The notes beneath the pieces were generated by a model. It was not told the origin of the DNA, searched no databases, and worked only from the letters and a program-made list of their open reading frames with translations. From contig NZ_AP025514.1 in assembly GCF_024347655.1 (NCBI RefSeq), positions 2,170,001-2,234,000 on the forward strand: DNA of 64,000 bases. Direction: 5' to 3'. The stretch's first letter is position 1. Each line of letters starts with the position of its first letter. This DNA is from Vibrio toranzoniae. Its GTDB lineage: Bacteria > Pseudomonadota > Gammaproteobacteria > Enterobacterales > Vibrionaceae. The translations under genes and the position numbers were made by a program. Below, in pieces: positions 29,624-36,898 of this stretch.

Positions 29624-29675
29624 AGCAAAACAAAAATTTCAGCGATATTCAGTATAAAAGAGTAAAGGAATAACT

Positions 29676-31025
29676 ATGTGTGACGTCTATTTCATTGATG
29701 ATGAATCCGATTTAAGGATGGCAATTGAGCAGAGCTTCGAGCTCGCTGACATTAATGCTGAATTCTTTCATGATGCAGAATCAGCACTACTTGCGATCCA
29801 AAAAAATGGTCTTCCCCATGTGATCATCACAGATATTTGTTTACCGGGTATTTCTGGACATGATCTACTCAACACTGCCATGCACAAAGATAAAGAGATT
29901 CCTGTCATCATGATCACCGGGCATGGTGATATATCAATGGCCGTGCAAGCTATCCATGATGGTGCCTATGATTTCATTGAAAAACCATTTGCCAATGAGC
30001 GTTTGATCGAAACCACCAAACGGGCGATCGAAAAACGCCGATTGACCCTCGAAAACCAAGAACTGAAGCGTTCGTTGAAAGCGAGTAAAGCACTGGGTCC
30101 AAGAATCATTGGTGACACGCCATCGATGACTGAGCTTCGTTCGATCATCACTCACGTCGCCGATACCAACGCCGATATTTTATTGTTTGGCGAAACGGGA
30201 ACAGGTAAAGAACTAGTCGCACGTTCCCTACATGAACAAAGCAGCCGTCGAGAGCAAAATTTTGTCGCAGTCAATTGTGGTGCCGTTCCTGAGAACCTGA
30301 TTGAAAGTGAGCTCTATGGCCATGAAAAAGGCGCTTTCACGGGGGCTGATAGCAAACGCGTAGGTAAGTTTGAGTTTGCACAAGGCGGCACCCTGTTCTT
30401 AGATGAAATAGAATCCATGCCAATGCAAGCGCAGATACGTCTGTTACGCGTATTACAAGAACGTGTCATTGAAAGGGTTGGCTCAAACGGTTTGGTTCCT
30501 CTCGATATTCGAGTGATTGCAGCAACTAAAGTCGACCTAAAGAAAGCCGCTGAAGAAGGCACTTTTCGCCAAGACCTTTATTACCGACTCAATGTCGTGA
30601 CCTTAGATTTACCTTCACTAAGAAGTAGACAGGAAGACATCCCAGCACTCTTTCACCATTTCTTGCTCGTCGCAGCAGCGCGTTATGGTAAAACAGCCCC
30701 TGCACTGCCACAAACAGAACTGCACGCGCTTTTAGCTCATGATTGGCCCGGAAATGTACGAGAACTACGTAATACTGCGGAGCGTTTTGTACTTTTAGGT
30801 AAGCTTTCTCATTTATCAGACAACACCGTTGAGTCAAACCAACACTTATCGCTAGCTGAGTTGGTCTCTGACTTTGAGAAAAGTGCACTAAAGCAAGCGC
30901 TTATTGAGTGTAACGGCAGTATAAAAGAGACCATGGAAAGGCTTCAACTTCCACGCAAAACCCTTTACGACAAGATGCAAAAATACCAGCTTGTAAAAGA
31001 ATCGTATCGACAAAGAGAAAACTAA
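29676..31025 (+). CDS. dctD: C4-dicarboxylate response regulator DctD (NtrC family)
   Basis: A 449-residue sigma-54 activator. The receiver domain has D53 (IITDICLPGISG). The AAA+ domain shows the Walker A FGETGTGKELVARSLH, the sigma-54 contact loop GAFTGA and the Walker B GGTLFLDEIESM. The C-terminal Fis-type helix-turn-helix is NGSIKETMERLQLPRKTLYDKM. It activates the dctPQM operon, for which a sigma-54 promoter is visible at 34578-34593. The ATG follows AAAGGA. Confidence 0.94.
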   Translation: MCDVYFIDDESDLRMAIEQSFELADINAEFFHDAESALLAIQKNGLPHVIITDICLPGISGHDLLNTAMHKDKEIPVIMITGHGDISMAVQAIHDGAYDFIEKPFANERLIETTKRAIEKRRLTLENQELKRSLKASKALGPRIIGDTPSMTELRSIITHVADTNADILLFGETGTGKELVARSLHEQSSRREQNFVAVNCGAVPENLIESELYGHEKGAFTGADSKRVGKFEFAQGGTLFLDEIESMPMQAQIRLLRVLQERVIERVGSNGLVPLDIRVIAATKVDLKKAAEEGTFRQDLYYRLNVVTLDLPSLRSRQEDIPALFHHFLLVAAARYGKTAPALPQTELHALLAHDWPGNVRELRNTAERFVLLGKLSHLSDNTVESNQHLSLAELVSDFEKSALKQALIECNGSIKETMERLQLPRKTLYDKMQKYQLVKESYRQREN

Positions 31026-31103
31026 ACTATTTTTGTGAGCAAGATCACCTATACTTATTTCGGTCATAGGATGTTCTACGATCAAAATAGTGAGGAGATG
31101 GTT

Positions 31104-31277
31104 ATGGGTGAGAAAACGAGAGTGCCATCCATTACTGACACACTTGAAATAGATGGTGTTTATTACATCGATCAGCATGTCGACTTAAACACACCGGAGT
31201 TAGAAGCAAAAAGGTCCCTCTATCAACAGAGCGACCATCATTTGAACTTCGGTAAAAATATTGATGAGGAGGTCTAA
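31104..31277 (+). CDS. Small hypothetical protein downstream of dctD
   Basis: A 57-residue acidic protein starting MGEKTRVPSITDTLEIDG and ending NIDEEV. The ATG at 31104 has GAGGAG 6 nt before it; longer frames from 31035 (GTG) or 31098 have worse spacing. I do not recognise a family and see no membrane segment. It follows dctD by about 80 bp on the same strand and is closed by a terminator that overlaps its last codons, so it is probably cotranscribed with dctBD. A link to dicarboxylate control is possible but not shown. Confidence 0.65.
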   Translation: MGEKTRVPSITDTLEIDGVYYIDQHVDLNTPELEAKRSLYQQSDHHLNFGKNIDEEV

Positions 31278-31292
31278 CGACCTCCTTTTTTC
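31265..31292 (+). terminator. Terminator of dctBD-small gene, overlapping the stop codon
   Basis: AGGAGGTC (31267-31274) and GACCTCCT (31279-31286) form a perfect 8-bp stem followed by TTTTT. The stop codon TAA (31275-31277) sits in the 4-nt loop, and the last codons GAG GAG GTC form the first arm. Confidence 0.93.
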
Positions 31293-31337
31293 CATTCTAA
31301 TTGTTCTTTTTCTATTTTACGCAAACAATGCCCACAC

Positions 31338-32699
31338 TTACTTAGTGATAATTTCTGGTCCCATCAATGTGGTTGGTAGCCATGTCGAAACCCAAGGCAC
31401 GTACGTTACGATAATCAGGAATAAGAACATCACGCCTACCCAAGGCAGTGCCGCTTTTACTACGTTCATCATCGACATCTTGGCGACCCCTGCGGTCACA
31501 AACAAGTTGAGTCCAACAGGCGGCGTTATCATCCCTATCTCCATATTCACTACCATCATGATACCTAGGTGGATTGGGTCGATACCGAGTGCAATAGCGA
31601 TTGGGAATACCAATGGCGCAACGATGATCAGCAAGCCTGATGGCTCCATGAACTGACCGCCAATCAAGAGTAAAACATTCACTACAATCAAGAAGGTGAT
31701 CGGACCTAAACCCGCAGATAGCATAGACTCAGTGATCATTTGAGGAATACGTTCTTCGGTTAGTACATGCTTAAGAATCAGAGCGTTGGCAATGATAAAC
31801 AGCAGCATAATCGTCAGCTTACCTGCATCGTACAGCGTGTCTTTGGTGTCTTTGTGGAAGAAGGTTTGGAACACTTTTACCAAAGCCGGTTTTGTATTGT
31901 TCTTGTCAGCAAATGGCCCCATATCTTTATAGATAAAGTTGGCAATGAAGAAGGCATACACCGCAGCCACTGCCGCCGCTTCTGTCGGAGTAAAGATACC
32001 GCCGTAGATCCCCCCCAGAATGATGACAATCAATAACAAGCCCCAGCTCGCATCTTTTGCTGCCGAAAACATCTCGCCCCAACCCACAAATGGCTGTGCA
32101 GGAATCTTCTTAATACGCGCCGCAATGTAGATAGCAATCATCAACATCACACCCGCCAATAAGCCTGGAATCACACCACCTAAAAACATACGACCTACCG
32201 ATACATCCGTCGCCGCTGCGTATACCACCATCACGATTGAAGGCGGAATCAAGATGCCCAAAGTACCCGCATTACAGATAACCCCAGCTGCGAATTCTTT
32301 TGTATAACCGTTTTTGATCATACCTGCGATAACAATACTACCGATCGCCACTACCGTTGCAGGAGATGAACCAGAAAGGGCTGCGAACATCATACATGCC
32401 ACAACCGATGCCATCGCCAAGCCGCCGCGGAACCAACCCACCATCGCGATAGCAAAACGAATAATACGTTTCGCCACACCACCAGTAGACATAAAACTAG
32501 AGGCCAAGATAAAGAAAGGAATCGCTAAGAGTGTGTAGTGGCCTGCAAATGCATTAAACAGCGTTTGTGCAACGGATGCCAACGAAGCATCAGAATGCAT
32601 CAATAAGAATATGACGCTTGATAAACCGAGGGAAATCGCAATTGGTACACCGACCAACATGAAAGCAATTACCATTAAAAATAGAAATAACATTGCCAT
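31338..32699 (-). CDS. dctM: TRAP transporter large permease DctM
   Basis: A 453-residue membrane protein with about 12 hydrophobic segments, the sodium-driven transport subunit of the C4-dicarboxylate TRAP importer. It begins MAMLFLFLMVIAFMLVGVPIAISLGLSS, written here in part as LMVIAFMLVGVPIAI. Family features include ALSGSSPATVVAIGSIVI, GTLGILIPPSIVMVVYA and the C-terminal MEIGMITPPVGLNLFV. It follows dctQ by 2 bp. It is convergent with dctBD. Confidence 0.94.
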   Translation of the reverse strand: MAMLFLFLMVIAFMLVGVPIAISLGLSSVIFLLMHSDASLASVAQTLFNAFAGHYTLLAIPFFILASSFMSTGGVAKRIIRFAIAMVGWFRGGLAMASVVACMMFAALSGSSPATVVAIGSIVIAGMIKNGYTKEFAAGVICNAGTLGILIPPSIVMVVYAAATDVSVGRMFLGGVIPGLLAGVMLMIAIYIAARIKKIPAQPFVGWGEMFSAAKDASWGLLLIVIILGGIYGGIFTPTEAAAVAAVYAFFIANFIYKDMGPFADKNNTKPALVKVFQTFFHKDTKDTLYDAGKLTIMLLFIIANALILKHVLTEERIPQMITESMLSAGLGPITFLIVVNVLLLIGGQFMEPSGLLIIVAPLVFPIAIALGIDPIHLGIMMVVNMEIGMITPPVGLNLFVTAGVAKMSMMNVVKAALPWVGVMFLFLIIVTYVPWVSTWLPTTLMGPEIITK

Positions 32700-32701
32700 G
32701 A

Positions 32702-33457
32702 TTAGTCTTCCTTCCCGTTAGATTTTGTACCCGACTCATTCGCCTTGTTTTCCTTAGTCGAATCCAATACCGCTGTCGCGTCTTCATCAGAACCCGCTAA
32801 AACATCAGCTTTCAATGCATCCAGCTCTTCTTCGGCTTCATGGCCTGCAATCATGCGGTCAAGTTTACCCGTCACAACTTGATAAGCAATTTGGATGAAT
32901 CGGAACGTTAGCAGTGCCATACCAATCGGCAGCGCCATATAAGGAATAAAACGTGGCAGTTTCTCGTATCGCTCACCTTCATTCAGCCAATCCGCCATGA
33001 ACTGCAGCATTTCTGGCATAGGGATATCATCGGTTTCATACCATGCGCGATCAGTCGCGAATGGGTACCAATAATTCCAAGAGCCGATAAGCAGTAACAC
33101 TGAGAATGCTAGACAGCTGGTCACCGCGATTAACGCATACACTTTGCGTAGCTTTTCTGGGGCAAGGTTGATAATCACATCAACACCAATGTGGAAGTGC
33201 TTTTTTACGCCGTAAGATGCGCCGACCAAGACCATCCATGCAAACATGAATACCGTCAGTTCCAATGCCCATAAAATGTTGTCATTGAATGCGTATCGAA
33301 ATACCACATTGGCAAAAGTAAGTAGCGTCATTGCGCCAAGGAAAAATGCGATTAACGACTCTTCAATCACATCCGTAACTCTTCCGACTTTGGAAAAAAG
33401 AGAGGTTTCCAGTGCTGATTCGCTAGAATTTGGTTGTTCCATTTGAGGCTTTTCCAT
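32702..33457 (-). CDS. dctQ: TRAP transporter small permease DctQ
   Basis: A 251-residue membrane protein with four main hydrophobic helices (about 34-52, 65-85, 102-123 and 165-188), typical of the small TRAP subunit that packs against DctM. The signature NDNILWALELTVFMFAWMV is present. The protein is longer than most DctQ subunits (about 160-200): residues about 205-251 form a charged, low-complexity tail (EEELDALKADVLAGSDEDA then KENKANESGTKSNGKED). Confidence 0.93.
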   Translation of the reverse strand: MEKPQMEQPNSSESALETSLFSKVGRVTDVIEESLIAFFLGAMTLLTFANVVFRYAFNDNILWALELTVFMFAWMVLVGASYGVKKHFHIGVDVIINLAPEKLRKVYALIAVTSCLAFSVLLLIGSWNYWYPFATDRAWYETDDIPMPEMLQFMADWLNEGERYEKLPRFIPYMALPIGMALLTFRFIQIAYQVVTGKLDRMIAGHEAEEELDALKADVLAGSDEDATAVLDSTKENKANESGTKSNGKED

Positions 33458-33483
33458 AATTGACTCCGCTTATAATTGTTTTA

Positions 33484-33516
33484 ATAAGAAGTGGCGAAAA
33501 CGCTCGCCACTTCTTT
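33484..33516 (-). other. dctP-dctQ intercistronic hairpin
   Basis: AGAAGTGGCGA (33487-33497) and TCGCCACTTCT (33504-33514) form a perfect 11-bp stem with a 6-nt loop. Read on the minus strand it is followed only by TTATTAAAAC, so it should stop some transcripts and protect the dctP end. That would give more binding protein than permease. Confidence 0.7.
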
Positions 33517-33523
33517 AGCGGTG

Positions 33524-34519
33524 TTATTGGTTTGAAGCTAGTGCTGCATCGATAAGGTCTGAACCGATGTCTTTTTCAAACTTCTTCCATACTGGTTGAA
33601 GTGCCGTTACCCATGCTTGACGCTGATCTGGCGTCAGCGTACGAACCTCACCACCGGCTTCGATGATGTTATTTTTGTTCGCTAGGTTAACTTTTGAAGA
33701 TTCAGCATTACGCGTCTCAGACACTTCTTGAACGATAGTACCAAGCTGTGTTCGTACATCTTCAGGTAGGTCCTTCCAGAAGTCGTTTGAGGTTACAACT
33801 AGGTAATCCAAGATACCGTGATTGGTTTCAGTCACGCCGTCTTGTACTTCAAAAAATTTCTTACCGTAAATGTTTGACCATGTATTCTCTTGGCCATCGA
33901 TAACCTTAGTTTGTAGACCACCATACACTTCTTTGAAAGACATCTTCTGCGGGTTAGCGCCTAGCTGTTCAAACTGAGCAACCAATACGTCTGATGCTTG
34001 AACACGGAATTTCAAACCTTCCGCGTCTTCAGGGCTGATTAGAGGTTTGTTCGCCGACATCTGTTTCATGCCGTTATGCCAAAACGCTAATCCCTGTAGG
34101 CCACGACGCTTCATTGCATTCTTCAGTTTTTCACCAGATTCTGAGTTTTGGAAACGGTCAACGGCGTCTACATCTTCAAATAGGAACGGAAGATCAAAAA
34201 TGCGGTATTTCTTAGTGAACTTCTCAAATTTAGACAGCGAAGGTGCCGCCATTTGAACATCACCATTTAACAGGGCTTCCAGTACCTTATTATCATCGTA
34301 AAGCGTCGAGTTAGGGAAAACTTGCATACAAGCTTTACCATTCATTTCAGTGTTTACTCGCTCTTCTAGTAGAGAAGCGGCAATGCCTTTCGGGTGCTTA
34401 TCGGTATTAGTTACGTGACTGAACTTAATCACGATTTCACCAGGGTCACAGTTTGCAGCAGCATTAAAACTGGTGAGCGCCAGAGCAGATACAGACAGCA
34501 GAGTAAGAGGCTTAAACAT
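33524..34519 (-). CDS. dctP: TRAP C4-dicarboxylate-binding protein DctP
   Basis: A 331-residue periplasmic binding protein with a signal peptide (MFKPLTLLSVSALALTSFNAAA). The DctP fold shows IVIKFSHVTNTDKHPKG, the carboxylate-binding arginine region GLKFRVQASDVL and MSFKEVYGGLQTKVIDGQEN. It captures succinate, malate or fumarate and passes it to DctQM. AAGGAG lies before the ATG. A sigma-54 promoter is found about 60 bp upstream and DctBD is encoded nearby. Confidence 0.94.
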   Translation of the reverse strand: MFKPLTLLSVSALALTSFNAAANCDPGEIVIKFSHVTNTDKHPKGIAASLLEERVNTEMNGKACMQVFPNSTLYDDNKVLEALLNGDVQMAAPSLSKFEKFTKKYRIFDLPFLFEDVDAVDRFQNSESGEKLKNAMKRRGLQGLAFWHNGMKQMSANKPLISPEDAEGLKFRVQASDVLVAQFEQLGANPQKMSFKEVYGGLQTKVIDGQENTWSNIYGKKFFEVQDGVTETNHGILDYLVVTSNDFWKDLPEDVRTQLGTIVQEVSETRNAESSKVNLANKNNIIEAGGEVRTLTPDQRQAWVTALQPVWKKFEKDIGSDLIDAALASNQ

Positions 34520-34577
34520 TATTATTCTCCTTAGTAAACAAAGCAGCCCATCAATGGGAACTGCGTACTTTCACTAA

Positions 34578-34593
34578 GGCAATTAGCGCGCCA
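34578..34593 (-). promoter_or_regulatory. Sigma-54 (RpoN) promoter of dctPQM
   Basis: On the minus strand TGGCGCGCTAATTGCC carries GG (-24, 34592-34591) and GC (-12, 34580-34579) exactly ten bases apart, as required by sigma-54. Transcription would start near 34567, about 48 nt before the dctP ATG. DctD, an NtrC-type activator, is encoded in the same locus. Confidence 0.87.
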
Positions 34594-34613
34594 TATTGAT
34601 ACAAAACATTAAC

Positions 34614-34760
34614 AAGCCTTTAACCACAAGGCTTCATCATAGTTGCCAACATGAGTCGCCAGCGCTTTGCAAAATTTAATGGGTGGAAAATGACACATAG
34701 AATATTTATAAATGGGTGGGAGTTGACCAAAGCATCAGTGATAAATGAGGTCTGACCAAA
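34614..34760. promoter_or_regulatory. Candidate DctD upstream activating region
   Basis: Upstream of the sigma-54 promoter lie several repeats: an inverted repeat AAGCCTT (34614-34620) / AAGGCTT (34628-34634); direct repeats AATGGGTGG at 34678-34686 and 34711-34719, 33 bp (three helical turns) apart; and TGACCAAA at 34724-34731 and 34753-34760. Paired sites on one helix face are expected for an NtrC-type activator. Which repeat is the DctD site is not known. Confidence 0.5.
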
Positions 34761-34865
34761 AGCCCCTTTCACGATGATGCCTTGAAGTAATTTCGACCTA
34801 TCCTGTAGAGTGCTGCACAACTTAGTCAGATTTACTGATCCACTACTTACCAAGAGTTGCTACCC

Positions 34866-35273
34866 ATGAGTCAGATCTACCATCACCCAGTACAGATTTA
34901 CTATGAAGATACCGATCACTCTGGTGTGGTTTATCACCCTAACTTTCTTAAATACTTTGAGCGTGCGCGCGAGCATGTGTTAGGCAGCGATAAACTGGCA
35001 ACATTATGGAATGAGCATGGACTGGGTTTTGCGGTGTATAAAGCCAACATGACTTTCCAAGATGGCGTTGAGTTCGCAGAGATCTGCGATATCCGAACCT
35101 CTTTTGAACTCGATGGCAAATACAAAACCTTATGGCGACAAGAGGTATGGCGTAAAGATGCAACCAAACCCGCCGTGATTGGTGATATTGAAATGGTTTG
35201 CCTAGATAAAGATAAACAACTTCAGCCAGTACCCGCTGAAGTATTAAAAGCGATGCTTGGCGAAACGAGTTAA
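34866..35273 (+). CDS. Hotdog-fold acyl-CoA thioesterase (YbgC/4HBT family), next to pfa genes
   Basis: A 135-residue single-hotdog thioesterase. The catalytic aspartate lies in QIYYEDTDHSGVVYHPNFL, and the next helix (KYFERAREH) is typical of the YbgC branch. The frame can start at a TTG (34857), but the ATG at 34866 fits the family's N-terminus. A thioesterase gene of this kind (orf6) adjoins the PUFA synthase genes in Photobacterium and Shewanella and has been linked to higher EPA/DHA yield; this gene, two genes from pfaA, may be its counterpart. That is inference from position and fold; a general acyl-CoA thioesterase is the alternative. Confidence 0.85.
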   Translation: MSQIYHHPVQIYYEDTDHSGVVYHPNFLKYFERAREHVLGSDKLATLWNEHGLGFAVYKANMTFQDGVEFAEICDIRTSFELDGKYKTLWRQEVWRKDATKPAVIGDIEMVCLDKDKQLQPVPAEVLKAMLGETS

Positions 35274-35282
35274 CCAATATTA

Positions 35283-35314
35283 CGAGTGGCTGAAAGTGCG
35301 AGTGGCTAAGAGTG
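35283..35314. repeat. 16-bp imperfect tandem repeat
   Basis: CGAGTGGCTGAAAGTG (35283-35298) is followed directly by CGAGTGGCTAAGAGTG (35299-35314), differing at two positions. It lies between the thioesterase gene and the convergent pfaE. No function is evident. Confidence 0.6.
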
Positions 35315-35364
35315 TGCTTTTTTCAAGATTAGAGGTTCAAGTTTCTAGTATAACGAGCGCACAC

Positions 35365-36192
35365 TCAGCCAAGTAGCTTTGCTACTGGGAAGCATTTCAT
35401 CTCTAATTGCACCGGAAGCGTTGCACCACCAAGCGTCACGGCAAATCGGAATTGGTCATCTAACCTTCCTAAACTGCATTGCCAGTCAGCAGAAACATCG
35501 CCTTGTTCAGTAACATCCAACCCAACTCCGTTGTGTATAATGATTTCATCATGTAACTCTGGTTGTAAACCCGACGAATGAAGTGGCAGTGTTTGTTGAG
35601 TTAGATTGGAAAAGTCGAACGAAAAACTTTTCAATGATGTGGCCAATCCCTTTCCCGTCGCTTTGATATAAGACTCTTTCAGTGCCCACAAATCAAAAAA
35701 ACGTTCTCTTTGAGATACGTCATCCAGCTCGAGTAAATCGTTAATCTCAAATTCCGAAAAGTAATGCTTCATGATCGCCGCTATGTTGGTCGAACTTCTT
35801 GCATGTTCAATATCCACCCCAAGCTGTAGTGATTGCCCTTTTGTTTGGCATACCGCGATTAACAAATGTTCTTTGCTATGACTGATATTAAAATTCAGGC
35901 CAGTTTCTATCTGTTGCTTCTCAACTAAGCTTGGTTTGCCTTTTTCACCATACTCAAACCGCCACTCTTCAGCCGTCAAATCAGAGTAGATCGACAGAAC
36001 CTCTCTTAAGTAGTTACGAACATAGAGCGCTTGGATCTGAGATGAAGGCATTCGATAACGCTCAACTTTGGCTACTTCATCGACAGTAAGTTTCTGTTTT
36101 AGGCGCGACACATGATCACTATCTTCATCCAAATCACTTAAAGAACAAAGCCACAAATCAATGACTAACGTTTCCGTCTTTCTAGCACTCAT
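35365..36192 (-). CDS. pfaE: 4'-Phosphopantetheinyl transferase PfaE (Sfp type)
   Basis: A 275-residue Sfp-type enzyme that moves phosphopantetheine from CoA to the serine of acyl carrier domains. The metal and CoA motifs are LQLGVDIEHARS (about 121-132) and FFDLWALKESYIKATGKGLA (about 164-183); NFNISHSKEHLLIAV is also typical. It lies divergently from pfaA, whose five ACP domains are its expected substrate. In several producers pfaE lies away from pfaABCD, so the direct pairing here is useful. There is no strong ribosome binding site before the ATG; GGTGAG is about 14 nt away. Confidence 0.93.
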   Translation of the reverse strand: MSARKTETLVIDLWLCSLSDLDEDSDHVSRLKQKLTVDEVAKVERYRMPSSQIQALYVRNYLREVLSIYSDLTAEEWRFEYGEKGKPSLVEKQQIETGLNFNISHSKEHLLIAVCQTKGQSLQLGVDIEHARSSTNIAAIMKHYFSEFEINDLLELDDVSQRERFFDLWALKESYIKATGKGLATSLKSFSFDFSNLTQQTLPLHSSGLQPELHDEIIIHNGVGLDVTEQGDVSADWQCSLGRLDDQFRFAVTLGGATLPVQLEMKCFPVAKLLG

Positions 36193-36255
36193 TTCTTAAA
36201 AATCACTCACCATAAAGCCATCAATAAAACATCAAAACGAACAAATTTAACTCAC

Positions 36256-36277
36256 CTATGTTTTGAGAGAAACATAG
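36256..36277. promoter_or_regulatory. Inverted repeat upstream of pfaE
   Basis: CTATGTTT (36256-36263) and AAACATAG (36270-36277) form perfect 8-bp arms around TGAGAG, 64 bp before the pfaE start. There is no T run. It may be an operator for an unknown regulator. Confidence 0.5.
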
Positions 36278-36400
36278 AGAATTTGGGCAGGAAACACCCT
36301 TCATATGCGGACTTAAAACTAATTTTTCAAATAATAACAAATTAAAACACAGATCACACTTAGCCTTACGGAACAGGCATCTATTAAATGTTACTTACAG

Positions 36401-36422
36401 AAATCTGACATAGATCTCACCA
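36401..36422. promoter_or_regulatory. CRP-like site in the pfaE-pfaA gap
   Basis: AAATCTGACATAGATCTCAC (start of the site) resembles the CRP consensus AAATGTGATCTAGATCACAT: TGTGA is read as TCTGA and TCACA as TCTCA, with correct N6 spacing. A further TCACA half-site lies about 50 bp to the left. Confidence 0.4.
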
Positions 36423-36524
36423 AGTCAAAATATAGAGTATAAACACTAAAAAACAAGTCATATCCATTAATTATCAATAAGTTAATTACATTAAAAATAC
36501 AAAATTCAAAAGCACACAAATTTC

Positions 36525-36541
36525 ATCTGGTCTGAACAGAT
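36525..36541. promoter_or_regulatory. FadR-like operator upstream of pfaA
   Basis: ATCTGGTCTGAACAGAT matches the FadR consensus (A-N-CTGGTC-N-GACC-N-G-N-T) at every fixed position but one (A for C at position 12). FadR is the acyl-CoA-responsive regulator that activates fabA/fabB and represses beta-oxidation genes. A weak -10-like element, TTGTAT, lies at 36562-36567; with it the operator centre would be near -40, the position FadR uses when it activates fabA. Confidence 0.65.
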
Positions 36542-36631
36542 CATAGTGGCCTCTGGGAGCATTGTATCGGCAACTCACCTCGGGTAGCCTGCTCAACCAT
36601 TAAACAAATTCACACGTTTTCATTGCGGATA

Positions 36632-36651
36632 ACTGCTTTCCGTTAAGCAGT
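36632..36651 (+). other. Hairpin in the pfaA leader
   Basis: ACTGCTT (36632-36638) and AAGCAGT (36645-36651) form a perfect 7-bp stem with a 6-nt loop. It lies about 250 nt before the pfaA start codon and has no T run. Confidence 0.4.
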
Positions 36652-36898
36652 ACTTTGGACAGGATTTAAATGGACATTACCCTCACATTCGAATACCCCC
36701 TTCACGCATGAAACACGTTCTCAACGTCTGCAAGTCAATGAACTTCGCACTCCCTATTTCAGTCAGGTGGCCAACTTTCGGCAGCCTTACTCTTCAGCTG
36801 CGTTTGCCCAAATCTGTTTCAGATTTATTTTCGATTCAATTAAAAGCGCAGCCTCAAAACACGACATCGCCCTCAGTGATTTCAAGTGGAGACTCACA

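Larger units (their letters stand above)
36193..36898. promoter_or_regulatory. pfaE-pfaA divergent regulatory region
   Basis: This 700-bp AT-rich gap holds the promoters of pfaE and pfaABCD. It contains an inverted repeat at 36256-36277, a CRP-like site at 36401-36422, a FadR-like operator at 36525-36541 and a 7-bp hairpin at 36632-36651. The frame of pfaA stays open back to 36767, but that part is not KS-like and lacks a start signal. No pfaR-like regulator gene is present. Confidence 0.7.

Noticed and set aside
36767..36898. N-terminal extension of pfaA by 44 residues
   Set aside because: The frame is open from a GTG, but the extension has no ribosome binding site and no similarity to PfaA; the ATG at 36899 has GGAG at good spacing.
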